Part shown: positions 9,923 to 24,900 of the stretch, one piece after another
Layout: each line of letters starts with the position of its first letter
Position numbering within the stretch: the first letter of the stretch is position 1
Assembly (NCBI GenBank): GCA_947044405.1
Contig: CAMRHE010000134.1
Coordinates: forward strand, 1,562,001 to 1,626,000
Direction of reading: 5' to 3'
Source of the DNA: Leptodactylus fallax
Lineage: Eukaryota; Chordata; Amphibia; Anura; Leptodactylidae
Length of the DNA: 64,000 nt
Notes under the pieces: generated by a model
The model's input: only the letters and a program-made list of their open reading frames with translations
What the model was told of the DNA's origin: nothing
The model's database searches: none
Position numbers and translations under genes: made by a program

Positions 9923-11227
9923 CTCTATAACATGCTGTTGTGAGATTGGACTGCATTGTTCATGTGTCAGGTTCATTTTTATGAAAATTAAATTCTAGTA
10001 GATAATTCCAGTTGAATGTCTTGCTAGAGCTGTGTTGAGCAATAAGGAGTTAATGCTATTCAATATTCCCTGTTGCTATTGTGCACTCGTGGGGACTAAT
10101 TTTTGCTTACCCAATAGTGTCGCACCTTATCCATATGGGAATGTGTGCTTGAAATGTTTCACCTCTAGCTGCAAAAACTGTTTTATAGATAAAGGATCAG
10201 TCATTTTTATAAAAAAGTTATTTTTCATAAATAAGACAAAACAAAAAGTTTCATCCAAAAATTGAGACTGTCATCTTGTGTGTGTTAAAGCATGGAATGT
10301 GAATTAGTATGGCAGTCAATGACATATCTTTCCAGCAGCAAAAATATTATCATAATACACTGTACAGCTCCGTGTAAGATTATTTCCACACATGCTGTAG
10401 ATCACTTGCAGTTTTTTTCTAATATGAATTATGTGAGGCATAAACTTTAAATATACCATTTTTCTATAGAGTTTCTTTTACCGTGACTTGCATCTAGGTA
10501 ACTACATTAGCAGTATTCTGTATAAGCTATTTTAGGTAAAAAAAAAAAAAAAAAAAATCACAAAGGCCATACACTGACTTGCAATGGCTTAAAATACTAT
10601 ATACTCATGAAACACCTACATAACTAACTGAATCCATGGGTAACAATGTAAACTAAGCACTTGACCAATAATTTTTAAGATGGTGCTGTCTCAAAGAAAG
10701 CAGCCATGTTTTCTAATCCTGGATAACCCATTTAATTGCAGTTATGAGTAGCCCATTTCTACTATACCAATAAACCAGAAATTTTCAGTATAATGGCTGA
10801 TAGCATACAGGCGAAATGTATTGTAACATGTGCTGGGAATTACTGCAATTAAAAACTCCATTCAGTTCTTCAGTTTAAAAAAACAAAACGGTGTGAACCC
10901 AGCCTTAGAAGTCCCTTGACTCCTAGGGCAAAACACCAGTTTCCTTGTCTTAATAATTACAGTGTGGACAGCTGGTCGTGTAGCTGAATTTGCTTATTAT
11001 GGATTCTGTTTGAGACGACTACAAAGATGTGACCTACAGCCTTGGAAGTCGTGGCATTCATACTTGTATGATGTATAGAATAATCTCACTGCAAGTTAAT
11101 CTGAAATCAGTGTGATCACCAGAGTAGTAGTAGTAGTTTTTTCATTATTACTTCACCCCATTGGTTAAAGTCCTGGACAACATTTTGCCTCAATAATACT
11201 GAGTATTACTTAGTAATATTGGGATTT

Positions 11228-11267
11228 TACCATAGACTACAATACAGTATTATTGCAGTCTATGGTA
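11228..11267. repeat. Short palindrome with 17-bp arms
   Basis: taccatagactacaata (11228-11244) pairs with tattgcagtctatggta (11251-11267) with one mismatch and a 6-base loop. It is in intron 1, sense strand, and unrelated to a known RNA as far as I can tell. Confidence 0.6.
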
Positions 11268-12089
11268 TAAGTGAACTAATGATCGTAGGTTCAAATTCCC
11301 TAGGAGGGCTGAAAAGTTTTAAAAATCTTGAAAAAATATACACAAGTTCAAAACACTCCATCCCCTAGAATTCATATGAGAATAAACATAAACACATTAG
11401 GGATCCCCCTGACACAAAATGCCTGGATTGTAAAAATATACAGTTATTTTTTTCAGATAGTAAACACAATAGTGGGAAAAAATGAAGTGCCTAAAATGCT
11501 AGTTTTTGTGTGTGGGTTTTTTTTTTTGTTTTTTTTGTTTTTTTGCAGGTTCTCAAAAATTTTGAATAAAAAGTGATCTAGAACTCACGAATGTTTTTCT
11601 TTCATATTTTTTTGTTTTTTTAAAATGTATTATAACATGAAAAGAACTATATAAATTTTGCCATGATTGTACTGAACAAAAGAATGTATGGCTGTACAAT
11701 TTAGGTATTGTCACGTCAGAAAATGCCTAGACCATTAAAATAAATATATTTATTCTCTCATTTATAGTAATGGTTGCTATAATAGAGGCTTAGTGACGTC
11801 TTAACATTAATGCCTACGTAGTGTTTATTTGCAATTCATACTTTTTGGATAAAAATACTGCTCCAAAATCATAAGAGTATTTTTCCTCTGCAGGAAAAAA
11901 ATTAGTTCAACGTATGATGGGGCATAGTACTGTACATGTGAGTGCTGATGTGCCTGCTACTTGCATTTAGTGTTATTCCCTTGAATGTGGCTGATCTTCA
12001 GTAAATGACACGGTCACCCCATGAATGGGAAACCCCATAAACCTTTAATTTTGCTGATCAGCAGAGGTCAGACCTTTGCATCATTGTTT

Positions 12090-12410
12090 AAGGCTGGGTT
12101 CCCACATTGCGAAAACGCTGTGGCGTTTTACAGTACCTGCAAAGTGGATGGGATTTTGGCTAATCCCATCCACACATTACCAAAAAATATCCACAGTGGA
12201 AATGCTACAATTTCAAAAAATGTTGCATTTTTGTAAATCGTAGCATGTTAATTATATCTACGGAAACGCTGGCGTTTTCCGTATAGGTATAATAGGCACA
12301 AAGTTTGCAGAGGAAAACTTCAGACTATTGAGTGAAAAGTGCTGTGGAAAAAAACACGATGTGTTTTCCACAGCGCTTTCTGGATGCTGCTTGTGTGGGG
12401 CCATAACCTA
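12090..12410. repeat. MITE family A ('taaggccccac...gctgtgg'), copy 1
   Basis: It starts aaggctgggttcccacattg then cgaaaacgctgtggcg and ends agcgctttctggatgctgct followed by tgtgtggggccataacct, an imperfect inverted repeat. The inner block 'ggctaatcccatccacacatt' recurs in the other copies (49981-50104, 52353-52696, 47631-47820). It lies about 300 bases upstream of coding exon 2. Confidence 0.7.
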
Positions 12411-12689
12411 AAGGTGTATTAGAATGCAATGCATATCCCAGAGATAGTCCATAAATTTAGTGGGAGTCTGACCTGCAGTTTATTCCCTGCGCAGCAAAAT
12501 GGTTCTACTGCAGTGGGCAGGCTACCTATCCTGTGTGTGATACCACTTACAGTGACCTGTTATTTTGCAGGCACATCTCAATTACATGTATCTTGACAGA
12601 TTTTTTTTTGGCTACAAAATGTTATGAAAAAATATCTTTACTAATGTGATCTTAATATGGTCTTGATTATCTTTTAACAGTTTACAGCA

Positions 12690-12936
12690 ATGGAGGATCA
12701 TGCAGTCACCCAGACGGATAACCTCACTACCATTGAAGCGCATACAGTCGCTCACACTGTTGCTCATTCTGTGGCTCAGCAAGTTCAGCAAGTCCATGTT
12801 GCTACATACACAGACCACAGTATGCTGAGCGCCGATGAAGATTCTCCATCCTCTCCTGAGGACACCTCTTATGATGACTCTGACATACTTAACTCCACTG
12901 CAGCTGATGAAATAACCGCTCACCTGGCGGCTGCAG
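12690..12936 (+). CDS. nrf1: nrf1 exon 2 (start codon; residues 1-82 and part of 83)
   Basis: The acceptor is cttttaacag|tttacag; the exon starts at 12681, or at 12688 if the second AG is used, giving only a few bases of 5' UTR before ATG. It encodes MEDHAVTQTD... to the conserved TAADEITAHLAAA and ends in phase 1 at the donor GCAG|GTACAAG. Residues 17-28 are three tandem AH[T/S]V units (nt 12738-12773) with different synonymous codons, so the expansion is not brand new. The acidic SADEDSPSSPEDTSYDDSD segment is a known phosphorylation-rich region of the family. Confidence 0.97.
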
Positions 12937-15900
12937 GTACAAGGCTAACCTTTTAGTAGTAGATGGAACTTAACATCATGTCATGGTTTCTTTAAAGGGG
13001 TTTTCCTGCCCAAAATGGAGTTTCTGACACCTGGACCCAGTACAGACCAGCTGTTCTGGCACCCTCCAGGCACTAGAAGCTGCTGTGGTGGCCAGGGAGC
13101 GCATGCAGGCTGCTCCTATTCAAGTATTGGGAGCAGTGCTTCAGCCCCATCCACTCTGTACTGGTTGTTATGGAGAATTGCAGCTCCGCTCCTTTTACTT
13201 GAATAGGAGCAGCCTGTACGCTCTCGCCATCCACTGCACCAGCTTACAGTGCCTAGAGGTTGCCGGGAAATCTGATCTGTGCTGGGTCCAGGTGCTGCAC
13301 CCCCAACAGATCACATTCTGATAACCTATCTTGTGGATAGGATGATATAGAAAAACTGATGAGCTGAGGCACCCCATGTCCATGTGGTGTTCCAGACATG
13401 GGCTTGGACATACAAGGAGCTTGAGATAGAAACGCTGCAAGTAACTTTTTTTTTTTTTTTTTTTTTTAATCTGGTTGCTGGACAGGTTCTGTGCCGTTGA
13501 CACAACAACAGATGTACCAGGTGCAGGAACAGATACCATGCTAAATTATGGGATTTTTTCTGGACTTTGTTTTCCTCCGTTTCTTTTTGTACCATGCTGG
13601 AAGGAAACTGCAAAGGATGTATATGTGAGCACAGCATAAGAGATAACATTGCAACCTGTTCAAGCAGGGCTGTGACAAATTGTAAATTTGTCCTGGCCCT
13701 CTAAGGAGCAGTAATGAATAACACTATTCACACGGCCAAGCCATGTACAGTGCAGGATTGTGGGAAACACCTGTTTTTTTGCTTTTTTTTTCACATTGGG
13801 TGAATCAGGTCCATGAAAACGGTCTCGATAGTCTGATCTGTGAAAAAAATAGAACATGTAGTCCTGGGTGCCACATGGACTCAGTCATGTGAATAGGTAG
13901 GCCTCACGCACACAACCTAGTGTGAGGGATAATTTTTTTTAAGTTAGTGCCATCTGCTCCCCATTTATTTCATTGAAGGGTTAGGAAAATTGGACCCCCC
14001 CCCCCCCCTCATCAGAAGAGCCTTGGCCTACACACTCTGTTGTGTGCAAAAGGCCTTACTCTAAAAGCTGCAGTACCCTGCACTACCACTACTGGGGGTC
14101 TAGTGCACATGCGCCACAGCCCTCACTGATCAGAACCACTTTAATTGCAATCTATAAACATGCCTGTTTCATTTTAGATGAAAGCATCTGTTATATGCAT
14201 TAGCAATGCTGAATTTTGTCATGTGGCCAGAAACAGCATGTCCCTTCAATCCATTTAATTCCAGAGTTAAAGTAAAGCATGTCATGTGAGCCTTCTAGGT
14301 ACTGACAGATGGCAGTGGTGTCTCAAGTATCAGTGCTCCCACATACGCTTGTTAACCTGTATGGCACACTAACCCCACTCCCCACAGAGAATAACCTGAG
14401 TGTTTGTGTTTTGCTGCTTATTTCTGTTCCACAGTCTTTCACTTGGCCCTGATTTCTTTCCACCCTTCTTTTCATCTTTCATTTTGGTTTCAGTTGATAT
14501 GAATTTTTATCAACAAATTTATAAAAATACATACAACATGCAGGAAAGTTCACACATGTTTTTTTTCTCTGCTAAAAATCTGTACAGAATTGGGTTGTTT
14601 CTGCAACGTGTGTTGATTTTTACAAACTCCGTACAGATGTATGGAAGACTTTTTTTTTTTTTAATATTCTTGTATAGTGCCATCATATTCCATAGCACTT
14701 GACAGACATTGTCAGTCACTGTCCCATATAGGGCTCACAATCTACATTTCCCTATCAGTATGTCTTTGGAGTGTGGGAGGAAACCGGAGTACCCAGAGGA
14801 AACCCACGCAAACACTGGGAGAACATACAAACTCGAACCCAGGACTCCAGCGCTGCAAGGCTGCAGCGCTAAAAACTGAGCCACCTAAGACTTGCAGACA
14901 TCTCTGCCACAAATATGCCACATATGAACATACTGGTTTTTTTGTTTTTTTTTCCCTCCTAGAGTCTTGTTTTTCTGCATTGAAGCTAATTGTGGGGTGA
15001 AACCATGCATAGAACATGTTAGAGAAATGCAGCATAGCAGCCTCTGTCTGAAATACATCATGGTGTGGATGAATGATATAGTCAATTAAAAGCTCGGAAA
15101 TACTTTCTGTAGAAGTCCTGAGGGCATTTTAGTAAATTCCAGTTCAGTAATATGATCCCCCACTGATAGAGAAAATTAGTAGTTCTTAAAATGGCTTTGA
15201 AAAGACACAGATGCCTCCCCGAATTTTCAAGCTGTAAACTGCTGTCTTATCTTTCTCCCAGAGGAGGGAGTCTCTGTGAGGCTGATAGGAAATGGGAAAC
15301 AAAATCTCAATAGACTTGTGTGTAGGTTCTGCAATAAATACAGCCGAGGACTTCCTACTCTAGCAGAATGTGTAAAATACCTAACCAAAGCATAAATGAA
15401 ATAAAAATCTAAGTATCAAGTTTATAACTATTGGTTATAGTTCACTGACAAAAGTGTATGTGCATCCACCATGACTGTCCCAGCAGGGGGAGCAGTTGCA
15501 TCATGTAAATTCTAGTATTTCAGAATAAACATTTGTACTAAGGCAATGATGTATTTTTAAGTCCTGTAATGAATATGCATATGGTATATTGGTTGTGCTT
15601 ACGAGCACTAAATATTGTCTGAATAGAAGATTAGAAAATCTTTACCAAATTAGTGTAGGTATCTACATGATCGCCTGTCTTCCCTTTCATTGTAAGATTA
15701 ATATAACTTTTCCAAAAACACTCTTAGCCTTAAGGAGGCCTCGTACAGTCTTATGCTGTTGCTTGGTTCTTACCACATCAGTGTGGGTGTACTTGAAAAA
15801 ACCATGGGGGATTCATTTACAATGCCACAATGTTTAGGCATTTTCAGAATGTAAATATTAGACCATAATGCTAAATGACATGCATAATTTTATTACCACT

Positions 15901-18900
15901 ATACCTCTGATCAATTTGACGTTTTTTGTTTGTTTGTTTTTTTTAATTTGCCCTCACATTTGAAAAAAATTAGCCCCTGTAGATTATATGTGAATATCTC
16001 TTATTAGCCAAGGTGACATTAACCTCTTATTTTCTCTGGGCATGTGTCACTGGGTGGTACATAAAAATTAAAGGTTATCAACTTGGCTAATTCACATTTA
16101 AACTACTGGGTGCTATAGCAAGTGAACAAATAAAAAATGTCAAATTGTAATAAGGTATGTTGTTTAGTATTTTGTTCTTGGTGACTAGTCCTCTTTAGTA
16201 CTGTTATAAAACAAATCTAGACTATAATATGTGCTTTTATTTGCAGGTCCTGTTGGAATGGCTGCTGCAGCAGCAGTAGCCACTGGGAAGAAACGCAAGA
16301 AACCCCACATATTTGAATCTAACCCTTCCATACGTAAGAGACAGCAAACCCGGCTACTGAGGTAAGTTCATCCACAATTATATAAGAGAACTGCATTATT
16401 TGTAGTTAGAAATGTCAAGATTTACCAGTAGCACAAGAGAAAGACAGTGGAGAAACCAGTTAGGTTCCAGTTTGGATTTTATTTTCACTTGGAATATGGA
16501 AGCAGCAAACTAGTTGGTGTGTAGTACTCCATTTATCTCCTGCACTGGTTTTTCTAAATCTCCTGCAGTGTGTCAGAAACAGCACTTTTATCTTGCTAAT
16601 TGAACCTACAGGGAAAAAATTATTTCTTTTTTTCCCTCAGTCTCTGCCTTCATTGTAAAGTTGTTAATAATGCTGTCTGTTAACCCTTCTTCATACAGGA
16701 CAATTTTCACTCTTTTGACAAACACTAATAACATAATTCTAACATGAAATCTAATAATTCTCTCTATACATAAATGTTTTGAAAGCAGGCGCACACTGTG
16801 AAAACACCAACCAGCAGTTTGCAGTCATGGAGGACTTCATGTATTTTTGCATTATCATTTATTACAAAAAAAGCATAAAAATGAATGTTTGTGGCTAAAA
16901 GTCTGACCCCAGCAGAACATAAAATGCAGAATACCTCCTAAATGTCTGTGATTCAAATGTTTGTAAACTGTTTAGTCAGAATTGACAAATGTCGTGACTA
17001 GGTGGAGAGCTGTGATCATATGCAATTTCTGATCTTCTTACTCTTTGGGGGTGGGGGGTTTCTTTTTACTAAATGTGTCATAGAGATGCTAGATTTCCTG
17101 ACTGGAGATAACTTGAAGAAAAGCTTGTGTATCCCCTCCCACTAGCGTTACTGGAGGTTGCACAGGGGCAGAGATGACGGTAACAGGCTGATCTTTCAGC
17201 AAGATGCCACCTGCTGTTATCCAACTACAAATGAGACTGTGCCCCAGATATTGCATCTAGAATATGAAGCTTGACATCATTTGGAAACCAAGATTCTGGG
17301 CTTTAATATAAACCCCCTCTAGTCCTTATATTGTAGCGCAGCAAACAATTCTTGGTGAATTACTTAATCCTATTGATCCATCTTCACTTTAAACCATTTT
17401 ATTACACACAATAAACAATGTAAAAAACATTTTTCAGTGATTCAGTACCTATTTCTGTGTGCATATAGTGAAGGAGAAGATTGTTCTGTATTAGTTTATA
17501 GTTACAATCAGGGTTGTGGAGTTGGTAGTCCAAACCTCTGACTTCTTCATAAATGGCTGCCATGGTCAGATGGTCACAGTAAAGCTCCTCTTGTTCATGA
17601 GGAGAGCTAGTGATTGACTTCTTGTAAAAGTAAATATGCATCTAATTATACAATATTACTAATCGTATAATAAAGTTTTAAGTTATATTTTGAAGTCGGA
17701 GTCAGTAACTTTTTTCCTCCTCTACCCAACACTGGCCACTCCACAACTCAGACGCCACAGCTCTGTTTATAATATATATTTTGTGTTTCTTTTGTGTCCA
17801 GGAAACTGAGGGCGACCCTAGATGAGTACACCACCAGGGTCGGCCAGCAAGCGATTGTCCTATGCATTTCTCCTTCCAAACCCAATCCTGTTTTTAAAGT
17901 ATTTGGAGCTGCACCTTTGGAGAATGTGGTGAGTGTTACACATGCTTTTTATTAAGGTTTTCTGTCCATTAATAGATTCTGTTTCAAAGAGAGTTGTTTG
18001 CTGTGGGCAATTCCTTCATGTTCCCAGGGTACACTGGCAATAATCAATAAACTGTCTTGATGCTGAGACATCAGATTTTATATGTGTTGGAACCTGGTGT
18101 CAAGTAACATAGTAGATGAGGTTGGCTAAAGACACAGGTTCCTCAAGTCCAATCTATAACCCTTCAGTGTTGATCTAGAGGGCAAAAAGGGAAAAGAAAA
18201 AAAAATTTCCTGAGTTCAGTTCCATTGCAGAGGTATAAAGCATTATACAGTGTCAGGTAAACCAATGGATTGTTGGAGATGCATGGTCCTTCAAAATCAG
18301 TGATGCGCTTTGTAGCCATGTTTTGCTCTGGCTATTGGTTGACAAAGGAAGTTTTTGCCAGACCCAAGAGTTGTCTAATAGGGTATTTGAAAACCGAGGT
18401 GCCATTGAAAGATTTCCACACCTTGTATAGATATGTAGGGACATAGGCCTATCAGCGTCACCAGTAGTTTACTGTCATGAAGTGGAAAATGGTGTTGGCA
18501 ACAAGAGACATAACATCCTTATCAGGGTTTTTCTTTAATATAGATTCAGTACTATTAAATATTGAATGTTCCTTTAGTATACAATCATTCTTACTGCCAC
18601 TTCTTAAATTATATTACTTAAGGTTTCATCATTATTTCCTCCTTCTTCAGCCATGAGAGACACAGAGGACTGTGTATTTTTAGCTGGCAGCTGTGCTATC
18701 TGAGTTGCCTTTGAGCCCTGGGGCTGTCATGTTACTAAGCAGAGGGAGGCTGAGAGCTGCACTCATGTCTGTTTACCACCCACTTTCTCCCCTAGGTACG
18801 CAAGTATAAGAGTATGATCCTGGAGGACTTGGAGACTGCTTTGGCAGAGCATGCACCTGTCCAACAAGATATCAATTCTGATCTGCCCCCTCTGACTATA

Positions 18901-21900
18901 GATGGCATTCCAGTATCTGTGGACAAGATGACACAGGTGAGCAGCAGTGAGCAGAGAAAAAGCTGGTCACTTGAAGACAGAACACTTATTGCACAGCGCC
19001 GTATACCATTAACAATGGTGAAAAATGCAACATAAAAAACATTTACAAAAACATTACTTATTTTGGAGTTAAGTATGAAAACTGGAATGTGTCTAAAATA
19101 TGGCCTACTATTTTTATTAACTGAATCTGAAACCAGGACTGATCCAACACTAGAATAGGGCATCAATAAGAAAAATTTCTCAGATTACAGAACTTTGGGG
19201 ATATATTTTCCCCAACTGCCTCAGCTTCTAATGCTACCAATGCAAAGGTTGTCATTGTTGTCACATCCTTATATGGCTAGGTCGAGGTTTGTGTACATAT
19301 TGCTCTGAGGGTTTTATTTTTGATTGTATCATCTGGACAGTAGAAATCTGGGGACACTCTCATTTTTAGCTTTTATTGGAATCATTACATAGATTTGACC
19401 CCAACATCACTTTTAAAGGGGTTTACTGGGGCATATATATTGATGATCTGTCCCTAGGATGTGATCATGTGGGGGTGTGGAATTGCAGCCACTTCATAGC
19501 ACAACACCATATATATGGGACTAAGCTGGTGCCGTACCATGTGATCGTGATGTAATGACCAGATGAGCAGACTCTTCAAACGGCAAACCTGTGGGAGTTT
19601 TGGATCCCCACTAATAGATATGCTAGCCCAGGAGAACCCCTTTAACCACAAGTCTAGGAGTTATCTTTTACATTTTATAAATTACATTATAGGAAAAATC
19701 AGAACCCTAATTTTTTTTTTTTTCTTGCCTGAAATGTAAATTCGGCTTGGAGGTGTTTCAGTTAGAGAGGAGTTTCACTATACTTGTGAGACAGTCACAT
19801 GACTGATAATATTTAACCTAGGAACTAAGGATGTTTTAATCTCCACCTATGAATAACCCAAAAACAACCAGATATGCTCCTTTCCTTTCTCCCGTATAAA
19901 CCGATGAGCGGCAACTCCGTACTTTGCCTACGTCTGAATTCACACTAACAGAGACTCAGGTGTGAGTCTCTGTCCACATGTGAGCCGATTTTACCGGCCT
20001 GTACACTATGCTGTCGTTTTTAGAGTACGAGCCAGTATGTAATGGAAAGGCAGGGACTCCTAGCATTACAGATGACTACATAGGCAATTCCAGTAACCTC
20101 CTGAGGTCACTCCACCACAGGTATAGAACTATGAGCATAGAGGACATGGAAATTGACCTATATTTTCTCTGTAGATACTTGCTTGTCTTAGAGTATTAGT
20201 ACTTATCACACAACACACTGTATATTAAGACTCTTTCTACAACCCTTGTCATTTCATTGATTTAAAACTTTCATGGTGGAATTGCTGTATTAATTGGGGT
20301 TAGTTAATCTTGACTTAAATAAGGTAAGGTGGGGTGTAATTTCCTATGGGATTTTTCATCAACTTTGGAAGTGCCGATAGCCTTTCATTAGGAGGAGTGA
20401 TTAAATGGGACAAGTGGAAGAGAGAGCTCAGGTGCGTTACTCACTAGCCTGGCTGTAGACTTCAAGCGACACATCCTTAATTGCTCTATTTTCCATGGTA
20501 GTCTTAAGGGAGACAGAGCTGTGATGGTGTTATGGGCCTGCAAATCCAGTTTTCTCATACTGCAAGAATATTGATTCTTACACATTATGCTATATACATG
20601 ACAAACCTACCTATAAGCTACTTTGTGATTAGAAAAGTAGCAATTGGATACAGCTTTGATTTATTTTTCTAGTTAAAGTTTTCTGAAGTATTTCTATAGA
20701 TTCTCATAATTTATTTTTATTTCATTTTACTTGTTGTGCTTGGAATCTTTCTAACCTCTTATGGCTCATAAACCCGTTCATATAGCTGTTTTATGTATGA
20801 ATCACAGTAACAGAAGTAATGACCCAAAAAACGTAACCTTTATTAGCACTGCTAAAAGTACTAAAAACAATGGAATATAGGAATTAATTAGTGCCCAACC
20901 TATAAAGACTCAACCCAGTCTTGTATACAAAACAGTACTCCATACTTACCTGAGGCATCAGAGGAAGAGAGTAAACACTGCTGGCGTTTAATCACATGAA
21001 GGCAAAGTGTATAATGCTGTTTGAAAATCTGGTGCACTTTTAGACTTCCTAACTTTGCACCAGTAACACTGTTCACATTTGCACCTATGTGTTCATTGTT
21101 CTGGTCCATTGGATGACTGGAACAACGGACACACAAACCGTTAAAACAGAGGACACCAACAGTGCCTGAGAGAGCCTATTGGCTATAATGGGATCTGTCG
21201 GGTGTCTATTCTTTTAAGCTGAAACCACCAGACGAAAAAATCAGACTTGCAGCACTTCTTCATCCAGCTATTTTTGGTGGTCACTCAGACAGTCTCCAAA
21301 TGGAGACTCCAACACAGATGTGAACCCAGTTCTTAGTTTGCTTAGTTTCCAACAGAAATTTGGCACAACTTCCAAAATTTTGGTGCAATTTCTGTCTCAC
21401 AGTTTATATATTGATCTGAGGATTTTATTTTTGATTGTGTGTGTGTATATGTTTATATTACATACACATACATACAGTGGGTACAGAAAGTATTCAGACC
21501 CCTTTAAATTTTTCACACTTTGTTTCTTTGCAGCCATTTGCTAAAAGCAAAAAAGTTCATTTTCTTTCTCATTAATGTACACTCAGTACCCCATCTTGAC
21601 AGAAAAAAAATAGAAATGTAGATATTTTTGCAAATTTATTAAAAAAGAAAAACTGAAATATCACATGGTCATAAGTATTCAGACCCTTTGCTGTGACACT
21701 CATATTTAACTCACATGCTGTCCATTTCCTTCTGATCCTCCTTGAGATGGTTCTACTCCTTCATTGGAGTCCAGCTGTGTTTAATTAAACTGATTGGACT
21801 TTATTAGGGAAGGCACACACCTGTCTATATAAGACCTCACAGCTCACAGTGCATGTCAGAGTAAATGAGTCATGAGGTCAAAGGAACTGCCCAAGGAGCT

Positions 21901-24900
21901 CAGAGACAGAATTGTGGCAAGGCACAGATCTGGCCAAGGTTACAAAAGAATTTCTGCAGCACTCAAGGCTCCTAAGAGCACAGTGGCCTCCATAATCCTT
22001 AAATGGAAGAAGTTTGGGACGACCAGAACTCTTCCTAGACCTGGCCGTCCAGCCAAACTGAGCAATCGTGGGAGAAGAGCCTTGGTGAGAGAGTTAAAGA
22101 AGAACCCAAAGATCACTGTGGCTGAGCTCCAGAGATGCAGTAGGGAGGTGGGAGAAAGTTCCACAAAGTCAACTATCACTGCAGCCTTCCACCAGTCGGG
22201 GCTTTATGGTAGAGTGGCCCGAAGGAAGCCTCTCCTCAGTGCAATACATATGAAAGCCCACATAGAGTTTGCCAAAAAACACATGAAGGACTCCCAGACT
22301 ATGAGAAATAAGATTCTCTGGTCTGATGAGATGAAAATTGAACTTTTGATGTTAATTCTAAGCAGTATGTGTGGAGAAAACCAGGCACTGCTCATCACCT
22401 GCCCAATTCAATCCCAACAGTGAAACATGGTGGTGGCAGCATCATGCTATGGGGGTGTTTTTCAGCTGCAGGGACAGGACGACTAGTTGCAATTGAAGGA
22501 AAGATGAATGCGGCCAAGTACAGAGAGATCCTGGAAGAAAACCTCTTCCAGAGTGCTCTGAACCTCAGACTGGGCCGAAGGTTCACCCTCCAACAAGACA
22601 ATGACCCTAAGCACACAGCTAAAATAACAAAGGAGTGGCTTCGGAACAACTCTGCGACCATTCTTGACTGGCCCAACCAGAGCCCTGACCTCAACCCAAT
22701 TGAGCATCTCTGGAGAGACCTGAAAATGGCTGCCCACCAACGTTCACCATCCAACCTGACGGAACTGGAGAGGATCTGCAAGGAAGAATGGCAGAGGATC
22801 CCCAAATCCAGATGTGAAAAACTTGTTGCATCATTCCCAAGAAGACTCTTGGCTGTACTAGCTCAAAAGGATGCTTCTACTCAATACTGAGCAAAGGGTC
22901 TGAATACTTATGACCATGTGATATTTCAGTTTTTCTTTTTTAATAAATTTGCAAAAATATCTACATTTCTGGGTTTTTTTCTGTCAAGATGGGGTGCTGA
23001 GTGTACATTAATGAGAAATAAAATTAACTTTTTTGCTTTTAGCAAATGGCTGCAATGAAACAGAGTGAAAAATTTAAAGGGGTCTGAATACTTTCCGTAC
23101 CCACTGTACGTACATACACATGAATGCATACATTCATTCATACATACATACATTCATCAACATCATTCATTCATACATACATACAGAATCGAAATAAAAA
23201 AACATATATATACATACACACACACTTCTACATTCAGGGTTTGGGAGGATTTTTTTTTGTGTATCTCAGGCTGATTTAGTGGTTGTGACTGTACATGTTT
23301 TATCTGGGCAGAAGTTACTGCATCGCCTTATACAAGAGGGTTTAGCGTCTTTATATTATATAATTCCTATGCTCCATACTTTTTAGTACTGGGGAGAACT
23401 TGGGCTAGATCAGACAAGTGGGCATGATTCTGAGCTCAGAATCACACCCCCTTCTCTGCTCTGGCTCAAGACCACCCACCTAATAGTACAGAACTTTACT
23501 CATCACATCAGGCACCAAAACTAACTGCACTGATTGTTTGCAACAGTGGGGCGCTAAAAGAAAAACTTCAACTGCACCAAGATCATTGGAGCAGCATCTA
23601 TTAAAAGATGTAAAGAACTGGAGCTGGAGGAGGTGAAAATAGGTCCTCTTTATAGGGGTTGACCAGGCATACTCTGATGCCCAGCGAATATTCATATGTG
23701 GGATACTCTCTGAAGGCATTATACAGTTGTACCTCTCCAAGCCTGATGCATGATTGAAAGGGAAAGTATACCTGGACATGCCCTTTAACTCTTCTGTCCT
23801 TAATTAAAAGAGGTTGTGCAGATTTAGTTTGATTGCTTTTCCTGTTGATCAAGTCTCCAGAGGTTGTAGCTAACAAGTAGGTTACACTTCTCAACTAGAC
23901 AGGGCTACTAATTATTTTTGTACTTGGTTTCAATTGTAAAGCCGATTTAATACAATGTTTGTCCCCTATCAAGCAACCCAATTGGTTTTGAGCACTTTAG
24001 CTCAAAATACTTCCAGATTTAATTATGCCGAAATGCGGTCTTTTATAGTTCCCTGAAACTTGCTGTGAATGTGGACTCAGTATTTATGCAGATGTAGTAT
24101 ATTTTTTAAAAGGATGGGATGACTAAAGAATTGTCTTCTGAAAAATTAAAATGTAGAGATAATTCCAGGTTCGGCTTCATTAGTTAAATGTGCTTTCCAG
24201 GAGTTAAAAAAAAAATAAAAAATATCCTCACTGTCAAAAATGTGATAAACAAAACACAACTGTTGAAACCCCTTCCACTTCAGCCCTCACTCTAGTATCC
24301 CTGCCATTCTTTGTTTACTTTGGTTCTGAGATGACATGCTGTACATCCACCTGACCGCTGCAACCAATCACTAGCCTCAGCTGTAATACTTGCATTGTCA
24401 TTTTTCATAATCTTAAACAACCCCTTTAATGATAGAGTCCTGGATAACTGCTGCGACATCTGATTTGCCACGGTAGAGCATTATTTTTACTTTTCTATTG
24501 TACATAAAATTCAATATGCAATTTTTGCCGTTTGCATCTGAATCTTGAATATGAGAGAGTGAATCTAGACAGCTCCTGTTATTACACTGAGCAGTTGATT
24601 TTTATGACTTGTTTTTATGCATAGGCTCAGCTGCGTGCATTTATCCCAGAAATGCTAAAATATTCTACAGGAAGAGGTAAACCAGGCTGGGGCAAGGAGA
24701 GTTGCAAACCTATCTGGTGGCCTGATGACATACCATGGGCAAATGTGCGCAGCGATGTACGCACTGAAGAACAGAAACAGAGGGTAAGTTATGATGTGAC
24801 TGGATTACAGTAAGGTGTTTGCCATATGTAGCATAATAGCAGTGGATATATAGGACCAGTACAGTGGATGGGATTTAAACAGATTCTATCAACATACATG

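Larger units (their letters stand above)
3663..12680 (+). other. nrf1: nrf1 intron 1 (about 9 kb), repeat-rich
   Basis: It runs between the non-coding exon and the exon with the start codon. No coding sequence was recognised. It contains hairpin repeats (4440-4672, 5504-5548, 11228-11267), a U6 snRNA pseudogene (6221-6284), two dispersed repeats (7628-7850 and an 'ataaaacacac...tcttatagtctg' repeat at about 7826-7918), C-rich imperfect repeats (8225-8690), a hAT element (8807-9922) and a 'taaggccccac' type MITE (12090-12410). A segment at 10745-10908 resembles part of 34000-34170 and is another dispersed repeat. Confidence 0.6.
18937..24624 (+). other. nrf1: nrf1 intron 5 (5.7 kb) with a Tc1 insertion
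   Basis: It holds MITE copies (19397-19645, 21055-21336, 23390-23651), a complete but defective Tc1 element (21475-23106) and a CATA microsatellite. No other gene is recognised. The Tc1 element lies in the same orientation as nrf1. Confidence 0.7.

Noticed and set aside
14677..15000. ORFs in 14677-15035
   Set aside because: Derived from the dispersed repeat at 14665-14887.
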